DNA from: Prescottella equi
GTDB taxonomy: Bacteria > Actinomycetota > Actinomycetes > Mycobacteriales > Mycobacteriaceae
Assembly (NCBI RefSeq): GCF_002094305.1
Contig: NZ_LWTX01000004.1
Location: 310,001 to 374,000, forward strand
Direction of reading: 5' to 3'
DNA length: 64,000 nt
Part shown: positions 23,427 to 35,514 of the stretch, piece after piece
Position numbering within the stretch: position 1 is the first letter of the stretch
Layout: each line of letters starts with the position of its first letter
Translations under genes and position numbers: made by a program
Notes under the pieces: generated by a model
What the model saw: only the letters and a program-made list of their open reading frames with translations
Databases searched by the model: none
Told to the model about the DNA's origin: nothing

Positions 23427-25702
23427 CCACTGCTGCCCAAGATTCGTCGGTACAGGAGAGCCAGGACGACATCGTCGTCCCGGCCTCCGTCGAAACCGTA
23501 TCCCCCGAGGTCGACGAGTCTCCTGAAACCATCGAGACCGAAGGCGCCACCGCCGAGGTGACGTTCGCCGAGATCGGCCTGCCCGAACCCGTCGTCGCCG
23601 CGCTGGCCCGCAACTCGATCACGGTGCCGTCCCCGATCCAGGCGATGGCCATCCCGGATGCCATCGCCGGCAAGAACATCCTCGGTCGCGCGCAGACCGG
23701 TTCGGGTAAGACGCTCGCGTTCGGTCTGCCCATGCTGGCACGCCTGGCTCGCCACGAGGACCGCCCGGCGCCCAAGCGTCCGCGCGCGCTGGTTCTCGTG
23801 CCGACCCGCGAACTCGCATTCCAGGTCGTCGATTCGCTCACCCCGTACGCCGGTTCGCTCGGACTCAACGTGCGCGCCGCCGTCGGCGGCACCCCGTTCA
23901 CCAAGCAGGTCGACCAGCTGCGCCGCGGCGTCGACATCCTCGTTGCCACCCCCGGCCGCCTCGGCGACCACCTGCGGCAGAACACGTGCGTCCTCGGCGA
24001 GATCGAGATGACCGCGCTCGACGAGGCCGATCAGATGGCCGACATGGGCTTCCTGCCCGAGGTCCGCACGCTGCTCGCCGACACGCCGAACGACAGCCAG
24101 CGCCTGCTGTTCTCGGCGACGCTCGACAACGACGTCAAGACGCTGGTGCGGGAGTTCCTGCCCGAGCACGAATTGCATTCGACGCAGGACGGCCGCGCCT
24201 CGGTCACCACGATGGACCACTACGTGCTGCTCGTCGACCGCGGCGACAAGGACGCGGTGCTCGCCGAGATCGCCTCCCGCGAGGGCGGCCGCACGATCAT
24301 GTTCGCGCGCACCAAGCTGGGCGCCGAGGGCATCACCGAGCGCCTGCGTGAGAAGGGTGTCGCGGCCGAGGCCCTGCACGGCGGCAAAGCCCAGAACCAG
24401 CGCACCCGCGTGCTCGAGCGCTTCAAGACGGGCCGCACCCCGGTGCTCGTGGCCACCGACGTCGCGGCGCGCGGAATCCACGTCGACGGTATCGACCTCG
24501 TCGTGCATGTCGATCCGCCGCAGGATCACAAGGACTACCTGCACCGCGCCGGCCGCACCGCCCGCGCGGGCGAGGCGGGCGTCGTCGCGGCGATCGTGCT
24601 CCCGAACCAGCGACGCATGTTCCGCCGTCTGACGGGTATGGCCGGGGTGAATGCGACCGCCGTCCCGGTGTTCCCCGGCTCGGAGGAACTGGCGACCATC
24701 ACGGGCGCGCAGGCGCCGAGCGGTGAGCCGGTGCGCGACAGCTACTTCCGCAGCGAGCGCGACAGCCGTGGCGATCGCCGTGAGCGCTCCTTCGGTGATC
24801 GCGGTCCCCGCCGCGAGGGCGGCTTCCGGGGCAACCGGGACGACCGGGGTCCGCGCCGCGACTTCGGCGACCGTGGCCCGCGCCGGGACGGCGACGGTGG
24901 TGGTTTCCGCGGCAATCGCGACGACCGTGGTCCGCGTCGCGACTTCGGGGACCGTGGCCGGGGCGAGCGCAGCTTCGGCGACCGCGACAACCGCGCGTTC
25001 GGCAACCGCGACGACCGCGGCCCGCGCCGGGACTTCGGCGACCGGGACAATCGCGCTCCCCGCCGCGACGGCGACGGTGGCGGTTTCCGCGGTAACCGCG
25101 ACGACCGCGGGCCCCGTCGTGATTTCGGCGACCGGGACAACCGCGCGTTCGGCAACCGCGACGACCGCGGCCCGCGCCGCGACTTCGGCGACCGGGACAA
25201 TCGCGCTCCCCGCCGCGACGGCGACGGTGGCGGTTTCCGCGGCAATCGCGACGACCGTAACGACCGTGGCCCGCGTCGGGACTTCGGCGACCGGGACAAC
25301 CGCTCGTTCGGCAACCGCGACGACCGCGGCTCGCGCCGCGATTCCGGCGACCGTCGCAGCGAGGGCGGCTTCCGCGGAAACGATTCTCGTGGAGGCGATT
25401 CGCGCAGCAACGGGTTCCGCGGCGACCGCGACAACCGTTCCTTCGGCAACCGCGACGACCGCGGCCCCCGCCGGGACTTCGACAACCGTGGCCCCCGCCG
25501 GGACGGCGACGGTGGCGGTTTCCGCGGGAACCGCGACGACCGCGGCCCGCGTCGGGACTTCGGCGACCGGGACAACCGGTCGTTCGGCGACCGACGCAAC
25601 TCCTCGGGTCCGTCCGAGCAGCGCAGCAACGGTTTCCGTAGCCGCACCGAGCGTCGCAGCTACGACGGCTTCGACGGTCCGCACCGCAACCGCAACGCAT
25701 AG
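23423..25702 (+). CDS. DEAD-box RNA helicase with RDDRG-rich tail
   Basis: A 759-residue ATP-dependent RNA helicase. Q motif around IGLPEPVV...SPIQAMAIP (about 52-75), Walker A AQTGSGKT (about 91-98), PTRELA, DEAD (LDEADQM, about 200), SAT, then helicase C with ARTKLGAEG, VATDVAARGIHVDGID and HRAGRTARAG. From about residue 435 a 320-residue tail of repeated GNRDDRGPRRDFGDRD units is highly charged, disordered and RGG-like, suited to RNA binding and condensate formation. It acts in ribosome assembly or mRNA turnover, probably with cold induction. GTG start with GGAGAGG about 9 nt upstream. Confidence 0.94.
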   Translation: MTTAAQDSSVQESQDDIVVPASVETVSPEVDESPETIETEGATAEVTFAEIGLPEPVVAALARNSITVPSPIQAMAIPDAIAGKNILGRAQTGSGKTLAFGLPMLARLARHEDRPAPKRPRALVLVPTRELAFQVVDSLTPYAGSLGLNVRAAVGGTPFTKQVDQLRRGVDILVATPGRLGDHLRQNTCVLGEIEMTALDEADQMADMGFLPEVRTLLADTPNDSQRLLFSATLDNDVKTLVREFLPEHELHSTQDGRASVTTMDHYVLLVDRGDKDAVLAEIASREGGRTIMFARTKLGAEGITERLREKGVAAEALHGGKAQNQRTRVLERFKTGRTPVLVATDVAARGIHVDGIDLVVHVDPPQDHKDYLHRAGRTARAGEAGVVAAIVLPNQRRMFRRLTGMAGVNATAVPVFPGSEELATITGAQAPSGEPVRDSYFRSERDSRGDRRERSFGDRGPRREGGFRGNRDDRGPRRDFGDRGPRRDGDGGGFRGNRDDRGPRRDFGDRGRGERSFGDRDNRAFGNRDDRGPRRDFGDRDNRAPRRDGDGGGFRGNRDDRGPRRDFGDRDNRAFGNRDDRGPRRDFGDRDNRAPRRDGDGGGFRGNRDDRNDRGPRRDFGDRDNRSFGNRDDRGSRRDSGDRRSEGGFRGNDSRGGDSRSNGFRGDRDNRSFGNRDDRGPRRDFDNRGPRRDGDGGGFRGNRDDRGPRRDFGDRDNRSFGDRRNSSGPSEQRSNGFRSRTERRSYDGFDGPHRNRNA
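24991..25296 (+). repeat. 150-bp tandem duplication in helicase tail
   Basis: The 150 nt at 24991-25140 recur almost exactly from 25141 on. Copy 2 has a 6-nt insertion (two residues, an extra Asn-Asp-Arg step) near 25258. Both copies keep the reading frame. This is a recent in-frame duplication within an already repetitive coding region and a likely site of length variation between strains. Confidence 0.8.
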
Positions 25703-25737
25703 TGCACGGGTCGAGGTGATCGACCGCCCGTGAACCA

Positions 25738-25781
25738 CATTCGGCCCCGGCCGCCCTACGCAGGGCATCCGGGGCCGAATG
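25738..25781 (+). terminator. Terminator after helicase gene
   Basis: Perfect 13-bp outer stem (25738-25750 with 25769-25781), with a smaller inner GCCC/GGGC stem. It lies 36 nt after the helicase stop and ahead of gnd. Confidence 0.82.
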
Positions 25782-25853
25782 CGTGTCCGGTGTCACGCCC
25801 CGAACAGCGGGGCCGGTTCGCGTCACGGTGGGGTCTCGGGGGAAGCTGTAACC

Positions 25854-27314
25854 ATGACCTCAGAGACTTCTGCCAGCACCGAGGCTGCCCGCGCCCAGAT
25901 CGGCGTCACCGGGCTCGCCGTCATGGGATCCAACATCGCCCGCAACTTCGCCCGCCACGGACACACGGTGGCCCTGCACAACCGCAGCATCGCGAAGACT
26001 GACGCGCTTCTGGCCGAGCACGGCGACGAGGGCGACTTCGTCCGCACCGAGACCATCGAGGAGTTCGTCGGCGCGCTGCAGAAGCCGCGACGCGTGCTGA
26101 TCATGGTCAAGGCGGGCGACGCGACCGACGCGGTCATCGAGGAGCTCGCCGACGCGATGGAGCCCGGCGACATCATCATCGACGGTGGCAACGCGCTCTA
26201 CACCGACACCATCCGCCGCGAGGCGGCGCTGCGTGAGCGCGGACTGCACTTCGTCGGCGCCGGCATCTCCGGTGGCGAGGAGGGCGCCCTCAACGGCCCG
26301 TCGATCATGCCGGGTGGGCCCAAGGAGTCGTACGCGGCGCTCGGCCCGCTGCTCGAGTCGATCTCGGCGCACGTCGACGGCACCCCGTGCTGCACCCACA
26401 TCGGCCCGGACGGCTCCGGTCACTTCGTGAAGATGGTGCACAACGGCATCGAGTACGCCGACATGCAGCTCATCGGCGAGGCCTACAACCTGTTCCGTGA
26501 CGCGCTCGGCTTCGACGCCGAGCAGGTCGCCGACGTGTTCACCGAGTGGAACGGCGGCGATCTCGAGAGCTACCTGGTGGAGATCACCGCCGAGGTGCTG
26601 CGCCAGAAGGACGCCAAGACCGGCAAGGCGCTCGTCGACGTGATCGTCGACGCCGCCGAGCAGAAGGGCACCGGCCGCTGGACGGTCAAGTCCGCACTGG
26701 ATCTGGGTGTGCCGGTCACCGGCATCGCCGAGGCCGTCTTCGCCCGTGCGCTGTCCGGGTCGCGCGAGCAGCGCAAGGCCGCGCAGGGACTGGCGTCCGG
26801 TGAGCTGGGCGCCAAGCCGACCGATGTCGCGCAGTTCACCGAGGACATCCGCCGCGCGCTGTACGCGTCGAAGATCGTCGCGTACGCGCAGGGCTTCGAC
26901 CAGATCCGTGCCGGCAGCGACGAGTACGGCTGGGACCTGACGCCCGGCGACATGGCCACGATCTGGCGCGGTGGCTGCATCATCCGCGCCCGCTTCCTCA
27001 ACCGGATCAAGGAGGCGTACGACACCAATCCGGAGCTGACGTCGCTGATCGTCGAGCCCTATTTCCGTGAGGCCATCGAGAACGCGATCGACAGCTGGCG
27101 TCGGGTCGTCGTCACGGCGACCACGCTGGGGATCCCGGTGCCGGCGTTCGCGTCGTCGCTGTCGTACTACGACGGTCTGCGCGCCGAGCGTCTGCCGGCC
27201 GCACTGACCCAGGGCCAGCGCGACTTCTTCGGCGCCCACACGTACGAGCGCGTCGACATGCCGGGCAAGTTCCACACCCTCTGGAGCGGCGACCGCTCCG
27301 AGATCGAGGCCTGA
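25854..27314 (+). CDS. gnd: 6-phosphogluconate dehydrogenase, decarboxylating
   Basis: A 486-residue oxidative pentose-phosphate enzyme: 6-phosphogluconate + NADP+ to ribulose 5-phosphate + CO2 + NADPH. Rossmann motif GLAVMGSNIARN (about 21-32) with Asn-Arg-Ser after strand 2 (HNRS, NADP+ preference), the substrate loop GAGISGGEEGA, catalytic Lys/His in FVKMVHNGIEYADMQ (about 198-212) and C-terminal dimer tail. The length is that of the long dimeric form. ATG at 25854 is preceded by GGGGGAAG. Matches Rv1844c in the conserved gene order beside guaB1 and blaR/blaI. Confidence 0.97.
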   Translation: MTSETSASTEAARAQIGVTGLAVMGSNIARNFARHGHTVALHNRSIAKTDALLAEHGDEGDFVRTETIEEFVGALQKPRRVLIMVKAGDATDAVIEELADAMEPGDIIIDGGNALYTDTIRREAALRERGLHFVGAGISGGEEGALNGPSIMPGGPKESYAALGPLLESISAHVDGTPCCTHIGPDGSGHFVKMVHNGIEYADMQLIGEAYNLFRDALGFDAEQVADVFTEWNGGDLESYLVEITAEVLRQKDAKTGKALVDVIVDAAEQKGTGRWTVKSALDLGVPVTGIAEAVFARALSGSREQRKAAQGLASGELGAKPTDVAQFTEDIRRALYASKIVAYAQGFDQIRAGSDEYGWDLTPGDMATIWRGGCIIRARFLNRIKEAYDTNPELTSLIVEPYFREAIENAIDSWRRVVVTATTLGIPVPAFASSLSYYDGLRAERLPAALTQGQRDFFGAHTYERVDMPGKFHTLWSGDRSEIEA

Positions 27315-27329
27315 GCAGCCCTGCCTACT

Positions 27330-27371
27330 GACGGATCGGGGCGGACGCTGCGGCGTCCGCCCCGATCCGTC
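27330..27371. terminator. Bidirectional terminator, gnd / deaminase
   Basis: A 19-bp perfect stem (27330-27348 with 27353-27371) with a TGCG loop. It lies between the convergent gnd (+) and deaminase (-) stop codons and should serve both. Confidence 0.88.
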
Positions 27372-27379
27372 TGTGACGA

Positions 27380-27880
27380 CTAGCCCTGGTGGAGCCGGCG
27401 GTGCAGCAGATGCACGTCGTCGACCAGTTCCGGGATCGGTCCGACGACGGTCACCCCGGGCGCGATGTCCTGGATCGGCAGCGGACGGACGGGTGCCGGC
27501 GGCACTCCCATCTCATCGAGCCACGACACCAGTTGCGCGGTGGAGGCGACGTAGACGATGCGGCCCAGGCCCACCCAGGCGTGCGCGGCCGCGCACATCG
27601 GGCAGTGCTCCCCCGACGTGTACACCGTCGCGCCGGCCCGATCCTCGGCGCTCAGGTTCTCGGCGGCCCAACGGGCCAGTTCGAACTCGGGATGCCGCGT
27701 GCTGTCGCCGTCGGCGATGCGGTTGCGATCCTCCGCCACCGCGGTGCCGTCGGCGGTCGCGAGCACCGACCCGAACGGCTCGTCACCGGCCAGCAGCGCC
27801 TCCGCCGCGAGCTCGACGCAGCGCTGCAGATGCCGGAACTCGACCTCGCTGACCAGTTCGGAACTTCCCGTTTCGGACAC
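27380..27880 (-). CDS. Nucleoside/nucleobase deaminase (CDA fold)
   Basis: A 166-residue zinc deaminase. Zn ligands and proton shuttle are in HPEFE (about 64-68; H-x-E type) and SGEHCPMCAAAH (PxxCxxC-like, with CPMC). The GDEPFGSVLA block resembles guanine deaminase/TadA-like enzymes. It deaminates a base or nucleoside, probably guanine or a pterin, but the specificity loop is not diagnostic. GTG at 27880 has GAGGAGG seven bases upstream. Divergent from the second helicase gene by 84 bp. Confidence 0.85.
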   Translation of the reverse strand: MSETGSSELVSEVEFRHLQRCVELAAEALLAGDEPFGSVLATADGTAVAEDRNRIADGDSTRHPEFELARWAAENLSAEDRAGATVYTSGEHCPMCAAAHAWVGLGRIVYVASTAQLVSWLDEMGVPPAPVRPLPIQDIAPGVTVVGPIPELVDDVHLLHRRLHQG

Positions 27881-27964
27881 CAGTACCTCCTCTTTCGCAC
27901 GGAACCGCGATTGTCCCACCCCGCGGTAGCCTGTGACTTCACGACCGGAAGGCCCGCGCCACCC

Positions 27965-29311
27965 ATGTCCGACCGTCCCCTCCCCACCTTCGCGCAGCTC
28001 GGTCTGCCCCCGATACTGGTGCACGCCCTCGGCCGCGCGGGTGTTTCGGCGCCGTTCCCGATCCAGGCTGCCACCATTCCCGACATCCTCGCCGGACGTG
28101 ACGTTCTCGGTCGCGGCCCCACCGGGTCGGGCAAGACCCTGGCGTTCGGTCTGCCGCTGCTGGTGCGCCTCAAGGGCGGGGCGAGTCGGCCGTCGCGTCC
28201 GCGCGCGGTGGTCCTGGCCCCCACCCGCGAGCTGGCCGCACAGATCGAGAAGGCGCTGGACGAACCGGCTCTCGCGCTGGGTCTACGGACGGCCACGATC
28301 GTCGGCGGCGTTCCGTTCAAGGCGCAGGCTGTCAAGCTCTCACGCACCGTCGACGTCGTGATCGCGACACCGGGCCGGCTCGCCGACCACGTGTCCCAGG
28401 GGACGATCGCGCTCGACGACGTCCGCATCACCACCGTCGACGAGGCCGACCACATGGCCGAGCTGGGGTTCCTGCCGCAGGTCACCGAGATCCTGGACCG
28501 CACCCCGGAAACCGCGCAGCGGCTGCTGTTCTCGGCGACCCTCGACGGCGAGGTGGACACGCTCGTCGCGCGCTACCTGCACGACCCGGTCACGCACGCG
28601 ACCGCGGAGGCCGTCGCCGCCGTCGACTCGATGGAGCACCACGTGCTGCACGTGCCGCGAGAGATCAAGTACCCCACCGTCGCCCGCATCGCGGCCCGCG
28701 AGGGCCGGACGCTGCTGTTCGTCCGAACCAAGGCGGGCGTGGACCGCCTCACCGACGAGTTGCGGGCGGTCGGGATCGCGGCGGGCGGCCTGCACGGCGA
28801 CAAGCCGCAGGGCCACCGCACCCGGGTGCTCGCCGAGTTCGCCGGCGGGACCCTGCCGGTGCTGGTGGCGACCGATGTCGCAGCGCGGGGCATCCACGTC
28901 GACGACGTCTCGCTCGTCGTGCACGTCGACCCGCCCACCGAACCCAAGGCGTACCTGCACCGCGCGGGCCGCACCGCCCGCGCCGGGGAGTCGGGTGTCG
29001 TGGTGACGGTGGTGACCGAGGACGAACGCGGTCCCGCCGCGAAGGTGATGCGTGCCGCCGGGGTGGACGTCGACCCACTCACCGTGGGCGGCCGCGACCG
29101 CCGCTGGGAGGCGGTGACCGGCGCCCGCGAGCCCAGCGGAACCCCGGTGCCCGAGCCCGAGACCGCATCCGCGGCACCCAAGAAGGAGGCCCCCGCGGAC
29201 CGGCGGGGCCCGGGTCCGCAGCGCGGGTTCCGCGGACGCGGCGGGCCACGCCGCGACGGGACCGGCCGTCCCGAGTCCGGGCAGAGCCGCCGTCGGCGCG
29301 GCGGGAGCTGA
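27965..29311 (+). CDS. DEAD-box RNA helicase (RhlE-like)
   Basis: A 448-residue helicase closely resembling the one at 23.4 kb in its core: Q motif FAQLGLPPILV, Walker A GPTGSGKT (about 51-58), PTRELA, VDEADHM (about 158), FSATLD, VATDVAARGIHVDD, HRAGRTARAG. Instead of the long repeat tail it has a short basic Gly/Arg tail (from about 405: QRGFRGRGGPRRDG). The two may be paralogues with different RNA-binding tails. Start ATG at 27965. The DMT transporter gene follows after 3 bp, so they are probably cotranscribed. Confidence 0.93.
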   Translation: MSDRPLPTFAQLGLPPILVHALGRAGVSAPFPIQAATIPDILAGRDVLGRGPTGSGKTLAFGLPLLVRLKGGASRPSRPRAVVLAPTRELAAQIEKALDEPALALGLRTATIVGGVPFKAQAVKLSRTVDVVIATPGRLADHVSQGTIALDDVRITTVDEADHMAELGFLPQVTEILDRTPETAQRLLFSATLDGEVDTLVARYLHDPVTHATAEAVAAVDSMEHHVLHVPREIKYPTVARIAAREGRTLLFVRTKAGVDRLTDELRAVGIAAGGLHGDKPQGHRTRVLAEFAGGTLPVLVATDVAARGIHVDDVSLVVHVDPPTEPKAYLHRAGRTARAGESGVVVTVVTEDERGPAAKVMRAAGVDVDPLTVGGRDRRWEAVTGAREPSGTPVPEPETASAAPKKEAPADRRGPGPQRGFRGRGGPRRDGTGRPESGQSRRRRGGS

Positions 29312-29314
29312 CCG

Positions 29315-30190
29315 ATGTCCGGGCTGCCCGCCGCCTCGATCCTGTGCGCGCTCATCGCCGCGTTCCTGTTCGCGTGCGCGTCGGTGGCCCAGCAGACCGC
29401 GGCGGCGCAGGTTCCCGAGGACCGATCGCTCATCGCGGCTCTGGTGCGCACCCCACGCTGGTGGGCGGGAATCGTCGGGGACGGCGGAGGCTACCTGTTC
29501 CAGGTGATCGCGCTCGCACTCGGCTCGGTGCTGGTGGTGCAGCCACTGCTGGTGTCGATGCTGCTGTTCGCGCTGCCGCTGTCGGCGAAGTTCTCCGGGC
29601 ACCGGCTCACCCGACGTTCGTGGGCGCTGGCGATCGCACTGACGGCCGCGCTCGCGGTGTTCCTCGTCGTCGGCAATCCCACCGAGGGCGGCACCGACGC
29701 ACCGTGGGCGCAGTGGTCGGTGCCGCTGATCACGGTGGTGGTGCTCGTCGCCGGCGCGACCGCGCTCGGGTTGTCGCCGCGGATGGATCCGGGGTGGCGG
29801 GCGCTGCTGCTCGGCACGGCGAGCGGCGCGCTGTACGGAGTCGCGGTGGCGTTCACCAAGTACGTCACCGACCTCCTCGAGCACGGGGTAGGACACCTGC
29901 TCGGCGCGTGGCAGACCTACGCCCTGCTCGCCGCCGGGGTCGTCGGCGTGTACCTCCAGCAGCGCGCGTTCCAGGTGGGGCCGCTGTCGGCATCGCTGCC
30001 CGCAATGACGATCGGCGAGCCGGTGGTCGCGATCTTCCTCGGCATGACCGTGCTCGACGAGCGCCTGCAGGTCTCCGGGATCGGTCTGGCCGTCGTCGCC
30101 GCGGCGATCGTCGTGATGCTGGCGACCACGATCGCGCTCTCGCGCGACCAGGCCACGCTGCAACCCGAGGCGGAGTCCGTCGCGAACTGA
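29315..30190 (+). CDS. DMT-superfamily membrane transporter
   Basis: A 291-residue protein with nine or ten membrane helices and short loops, in the drug/metabolite transporter layout (two five-helix repeats). The stretch PLLVSMLLFALPLSA and the second-half SLPAMTIGEPVVAIFLGM resemble the EamA/NIPA-like group that includes Mg2+ and metabolite carriers. No specificity residue can be named. It starts 3 bp after the helicase stop, with GGGAGCTGACCG providing a weak ribosome site. Confidence 0.82.
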   Translation: MSGLPAASILCALIAAFLFACASVAQQTAAAQVPEDRSLIAALVRTPRWWAGIVGDGGGYLFQVIALALGSVLVVQPLLVSMLLFALPLSAKFSGHRLTRRSWALAIALTAALAVFLVVGNPTEGGTDAPWAQWSVPLITVVVLVAGATALGLSPRMDPGWRALLLGTASGALYGVAVAFTKYVTDLLEHGVGHLLGAWQTYALLAAGVVGVYLQQRAFQVGPLSASLPAMTIGEPVVAIFLGMTVLDERLQVSGIGLAVVAAAIVVMLATTIALSRDQATLQPEAESVAN

Positions 30191-30222
30191 AGGGGAATGC
30201 CTGCCCGCCGCCCGGACGTTGA

Positions 30223-32769
<2,547 letters not shown>

Positions 32770-32780
32770 CCCAGCACTGA

Positions 32781-32803
32781 GCGGGATGTCTGTTTCATCC
32801 CGT
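32781..32803 (+). terminator. Weak terminator after guaB1
   Basis: GCGGGATG/CATCCCGT, an eight-pair stem (one G-U) with a TCTGTTT loop, 11 nt after the guaB1 stop. Confidence 0.55.
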
Positions 32804-32818
32804 TCGATTCGCGCCCGA

Positions 32819-32824
32819 TATAGT
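32819..32824 (+). promoter_or_regulatory. Candidate -10 of the CNNM operon
   Basis: TATAGT at 32819-32824 follows the guaB1 hairpin. The leader to the first CNNM gene contains TCGGTT-GA-AACCGA (32861-32874), which competes with an overlapping GTCGG/CCGAC pairing. No Mg riboswitch signature was recognised. Confidence 0.35.
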
Positions 32825-32905
32825 GGTGGCTTCGTTTCCTGAAATATCGTCGGCGCTGCTTCGGTTGAAACCGACGACATGTGCCGCCCGACAGAGAGGA
32901 CGCCG

Positions 32906-33061
32906 GTGCCCGAGGCACCCATACACACGCCCCCCGACGCACAGCCCGTCGCGACCGCTTCGGGCCCGGACGCCGAGTCCGAGGGCTCCCCTAGCGAGCC
33001 GGGTGACAAACCCGGCGCCCCCAGCAACTCCCCCTCCCCGGGTCGGGTGGTGCTGACGTGA
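32906..33061 (+). CDS. Possible small Pro/Ser-rich protein
   Basis: A 51-codon frame from GTG at 32906 (GAGAGGA about 5 nt upstream), rich in Pro, Ser, Gly and acidic residues, with no hydrophobic segment; it would be disordered. Its TGA overlaps the GTG of the CNNM gene (GTGA), as in true coupled genes here. No homologue is recognised. It may be a short coupled ORF or a leader. Confidence 0.4.
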   Translation: MPEAPIHTPPDAQPVATASGPDAESEGSPSEPGDKPGAPSNSPSPGRVVLT

Positions 33062-34428
33062 ACGTCGCACTGACCGTCCTCAGCCTGGTCGGCTTCATCG
33101 CCTTGACCGCAGGCACCGCCCTCTTCGTGGCGGCCGAATTCTCCCTGACCGCGCTCGAGCGCAGCACCGTCGACGCCCACGCGCGCGGCGGCGATCGGCG
33201 TGCCCGGCAGGTCCAGCACGCGCATCGCACGCTGTCGTTCCAGCTGTCCGGCGCCCAGTTGGGCATCACCATCACGACACTGATCACCGGTTACCTGGCC
33301 GAGCCCGTGCTCGCGCGGTTCATCACCCCGCTGCTCACCGGCGTCGGGCTGTCCGATGCCACGGCCGGCGGCATCTCGCTGGCCCTCGCGCTGATCATCG
33401 CGACGTCGTTCTCGATGATCTTCGGAGAGCTGGTGCCCAAGAACCTGGCGATTTCGAGGCCGCTGCCGACCGCCCGCGCCACCGCGGGGCTGCAGGCCGG
33501 CTTCTCGCTGATCTTCAAGTGGGCGATCAACGGGCTCAACGGCACCGCCAACTGGGTGGTCCGCCGTCTCGGCATCGAGCCCGCCGAGGAACTGCGATCG
33601 GCCCGGTCGCCACAGGAACTCGGCTCCCTCGTCCGCACGTCCGCCGAGCGCGGATCGCTCGACGCCGGCACCGCGCTGCTGGTGAACCGATCGCTGCGCT
33701 TCGGCGAACTGAGCGCCGAGGAGTTGATGACACCCCGCGTGAAGATCGAGACACTCGATACCGACGCCACGGTGACCGATCTGCTCGAGGCCGCCTCGCG
33801 CACCGGATTCTCGCGATTCCCGGTCGTCGACGGCGATCTGGACAACACGATCGGTGTCGTTCACATCAAGCACGCGTTCACCGTGCCCGCGGCCCGCCGT
33901 TCCACCACCCGGCTGGATTCGCTCGCGCAGGCCGTGCCGGTGGTGCCGTCGACGCTCGACGGCGACGCGGTGATGGAACAGGTCCGCGCGGACGGCATGC
34001 AGGTCGCCCTCGTCGTCGACGAGTACGGCGGCACCGCCGGCGTCGTGACGATGGAGGACCTCATCGAGGAGATCCTCGGGGACGTCCGCGACGAGCACGA
34101 CGAACCCGAGATCGACGTCCAGCGGGTGGGCCACAGCTGGGCCTGCTCCGGACTGCTGCGCACCGACGAGGTCAGCCGTGCCACCGGCTACCTCGCTCCC
34201 GAGGGCGAGTACGACACGCTCGGCGGCCTGGTGCTCACGTCGCTCGGCCGCATCCCGGTCGAGGGCGACGAGGTGGCACTGCCGGACGCGAACGGCCTGC
34301 CCGCCGGCCCCGACGGCCGCGGCTGGATCGCCCGGGTCCTGACGATGGACGGTCGCCGCATCGACCGGGTTTTGCTCACCCCGGTGCCGGCGATCGAGCC
34401 GGCGCGGGAGGTGACGCACCATGGGTGA
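33058..34428 (+). CDS. CNNM/CorC-family membrane protein with CBS pair
   Basis: A 456-residue protein. The CNNM (DUF21) membrane domain spans about 1-180 (three to four helices; [46 protein letters not shown]). It is followed by a CBS pair (about 215-340; [33 protein letters not shown]) and a CorC_HlyC domain (about 350-435). Family members move Mg2+ (Na+-coupled efflux) with ATP-Mg sensed by the CBS pair; older annotation is hemolysin. GTG start. It overlaps the next CNNM gene by 8 bp. Orthologous in type and place to Rv1842c. Confidence 0.9.
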   Translation: MNVALTVLSLVGFIALTAGTALFVAAEFSLTALERSTVDAHARGGDRRARQVQHAHRTLSFQLSGAQLGITITTLITGYLAEPVLARFITPLLTGVGLSDATAGGISLALALIIATSFSMIFGELVPKNLAISRPLPTARATAGLQAGFSLIFKWAINGLNGTANWVVRRLGIEPAEELRSARSPQELGSLVRTSAERGSLDAGTALLVNRSLRFGELSAEELMTPRVKIETLDTDATVTDLLEAASRTGFSRFPVVDGDLDNTIGVVHIKHAFTVPAARRSTTRLDSLAQAVPVVPSTLDGDAVMEQVRADGMQVALVVDEYGGTAGVVTMEDLIEEILGDVRDEHDEPEIDVQRVGHSWACSGLLRTDEVSRATGYLAPEGEYDTLGGLVLTSLGRIPVEGDEVALPDANGLPAGPDGRGWIARVLTMDGRRIDRVLLTPVPAIEPAREVTHHG

Positions 34429-35509
34429 CCTGTTCGGTGTTCTGCTCACCGTCGTCCTTCTGGCCGGCAACGCGTTCTTCGTGGGCGCCGAGTTCGCGCT
34501 CATCACCGCCCGCAGGGACCGGCTCGACGCGCTGCACGCGCAGGGCAAGAAGCGTGCGGCCACCGTCATCAAGGCCGGCGAGAACCTGTCGCTGATGCTC
34601 GCCGGGGCCCAATTGGGCATCACGATCTGCTCGATCCTGCTCGGTAAGGTCGGCGAACCCGCCATCGCGCACCTCATCGAGGCCCCGATGGACGCGCTCG
34701 GCGTACCCGACGCCCTGCTCCACCCGATCGCGTTCACGATCGCGCTGGGTCTGGTCGTCGTGTTGCACATCCTGCTCGGCGAGATGGTCCCCAAGAACAT
34801 CGCGATCGCCGGACCGGAGAAGACCGCGATGCTGCTGGTGCCCGCGCACCTGGCGTTCATCAAGCTCGCCAGGCCGCTCATCGCGTTCTACAACATCAGC
34901 GCCAACGGCATCCTGAAGATGCTGCGCGTGGAACCGAAGGACGAGCTCGACGCCACGGTGTCCACGATGGAGCTGTCCGAGATGATCGGCGAATCCCACA
35001 CCGAGGGCCTGATCGACGAGGAGGAGCACCGCCGGCTGACGCAGGCGCTCGAGACCGAGGGCCGCACCGTCGCCGACGTCATGATCCCGTCGGCCAAGAT
35101 GCGCACCGTCCCCTTCCGGGACGGCGGCACCACGCTGGGAGCGGTGGAGGAAGCGGTCGTGCAGACCGGCTACTCGCGCTACCCGGTGCGCGGCGCCGAC
35201 GGTGCTCTGATCGGCTACCTGCACCTCAAGGACGTGCTCGATCGGATCGCCGACGAGGCCGCCGGACCCGAGACGGTGATCCCGCGCTCGGACATCCGCC
35301 GGCTGCCGCTGATCTCGGTGACGCTGCCGCTCGACGACGCGCTCGCCCGGCTGCGCCGCACCAACTCGCACCTCGGTGCGGTGGTCGACGCGTCGGGTGC
35401 GGTGATCGGTATCGTCGCGCTCGAGGATCTGGTCGAGGAGTTCGTCGGCACGGTGCGGGACGGCACCCACCGGATCGTCGACGTCGTACCCGGTCAGAAG
35501 GCGGTCTGA
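34421..35509 (+). CDS. CNNM/CorC-family membrane protein, second copy
   Basis: A 362-residue paralogue of the upstream gene: DUF21 membrane domain ([49 protein letters not shown]) and CBS pair (about 215-345; [25 protein letters not shown]). The C-terminal CorC_HlyC domain is missing, the main difference from its neighbour. The 8-bp overlap of the two genes implies fixed stoichiometry, so a heteromer is plausible (CNNM proteins work as dimers). Corresponds to the Rv1841c type. Confidence 0.9.
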   Translation: MGDLFGVLLTVVLLAGNAFFVGAEFALITARRDRLDALHAQGKKRAATVIKAGENLSLMLAGAQLGITICSILLGKVGEPAIAHLIEAPMDALGVPDALLHPIAFTIALGLVVVLHILLGEMVPKNIAIAGPEKTAMLLVPAHLAFIKLARPLIAFYNISANGILKMLRVEPKDELDATVSTMELSEMIGESHTEGLIDEEEHRRLTQALETEGRTVADVMIPSAKMRTVPFRDGGTTLGAVEEAVVQTGYSRYPVRGADGALIGYLHLKDVLDRIADEAAGPETVIPRSDIRRLPLISVTLPLDDALARLRRTNSHLGAVVDASGAVIGIVALEDLVEEFVGTVRDGTHRIVDVVPGQKAV

Positions 35510-35514
35510 GAGTA

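Noticed and set aside
24740-25690. CRISPR-like direct repeats
   Set aside because: The repeats keep the helicase frame, have no unique equal-length spacers and lie inside a coding region.
23399-25768. 789-residue - strand frame, Val/Ala/Thr repeats
   Set aside because: It mirrors the helicase and its repeats; the apparent repeat protein is the reverse translation of the RDDRG units.
32819-33057. Mg2+ riboswitch in the CNNM leader
   Set aside because: Only short competing hairpins are visible; the M-box core and other Mg-sensor motifs were not found.
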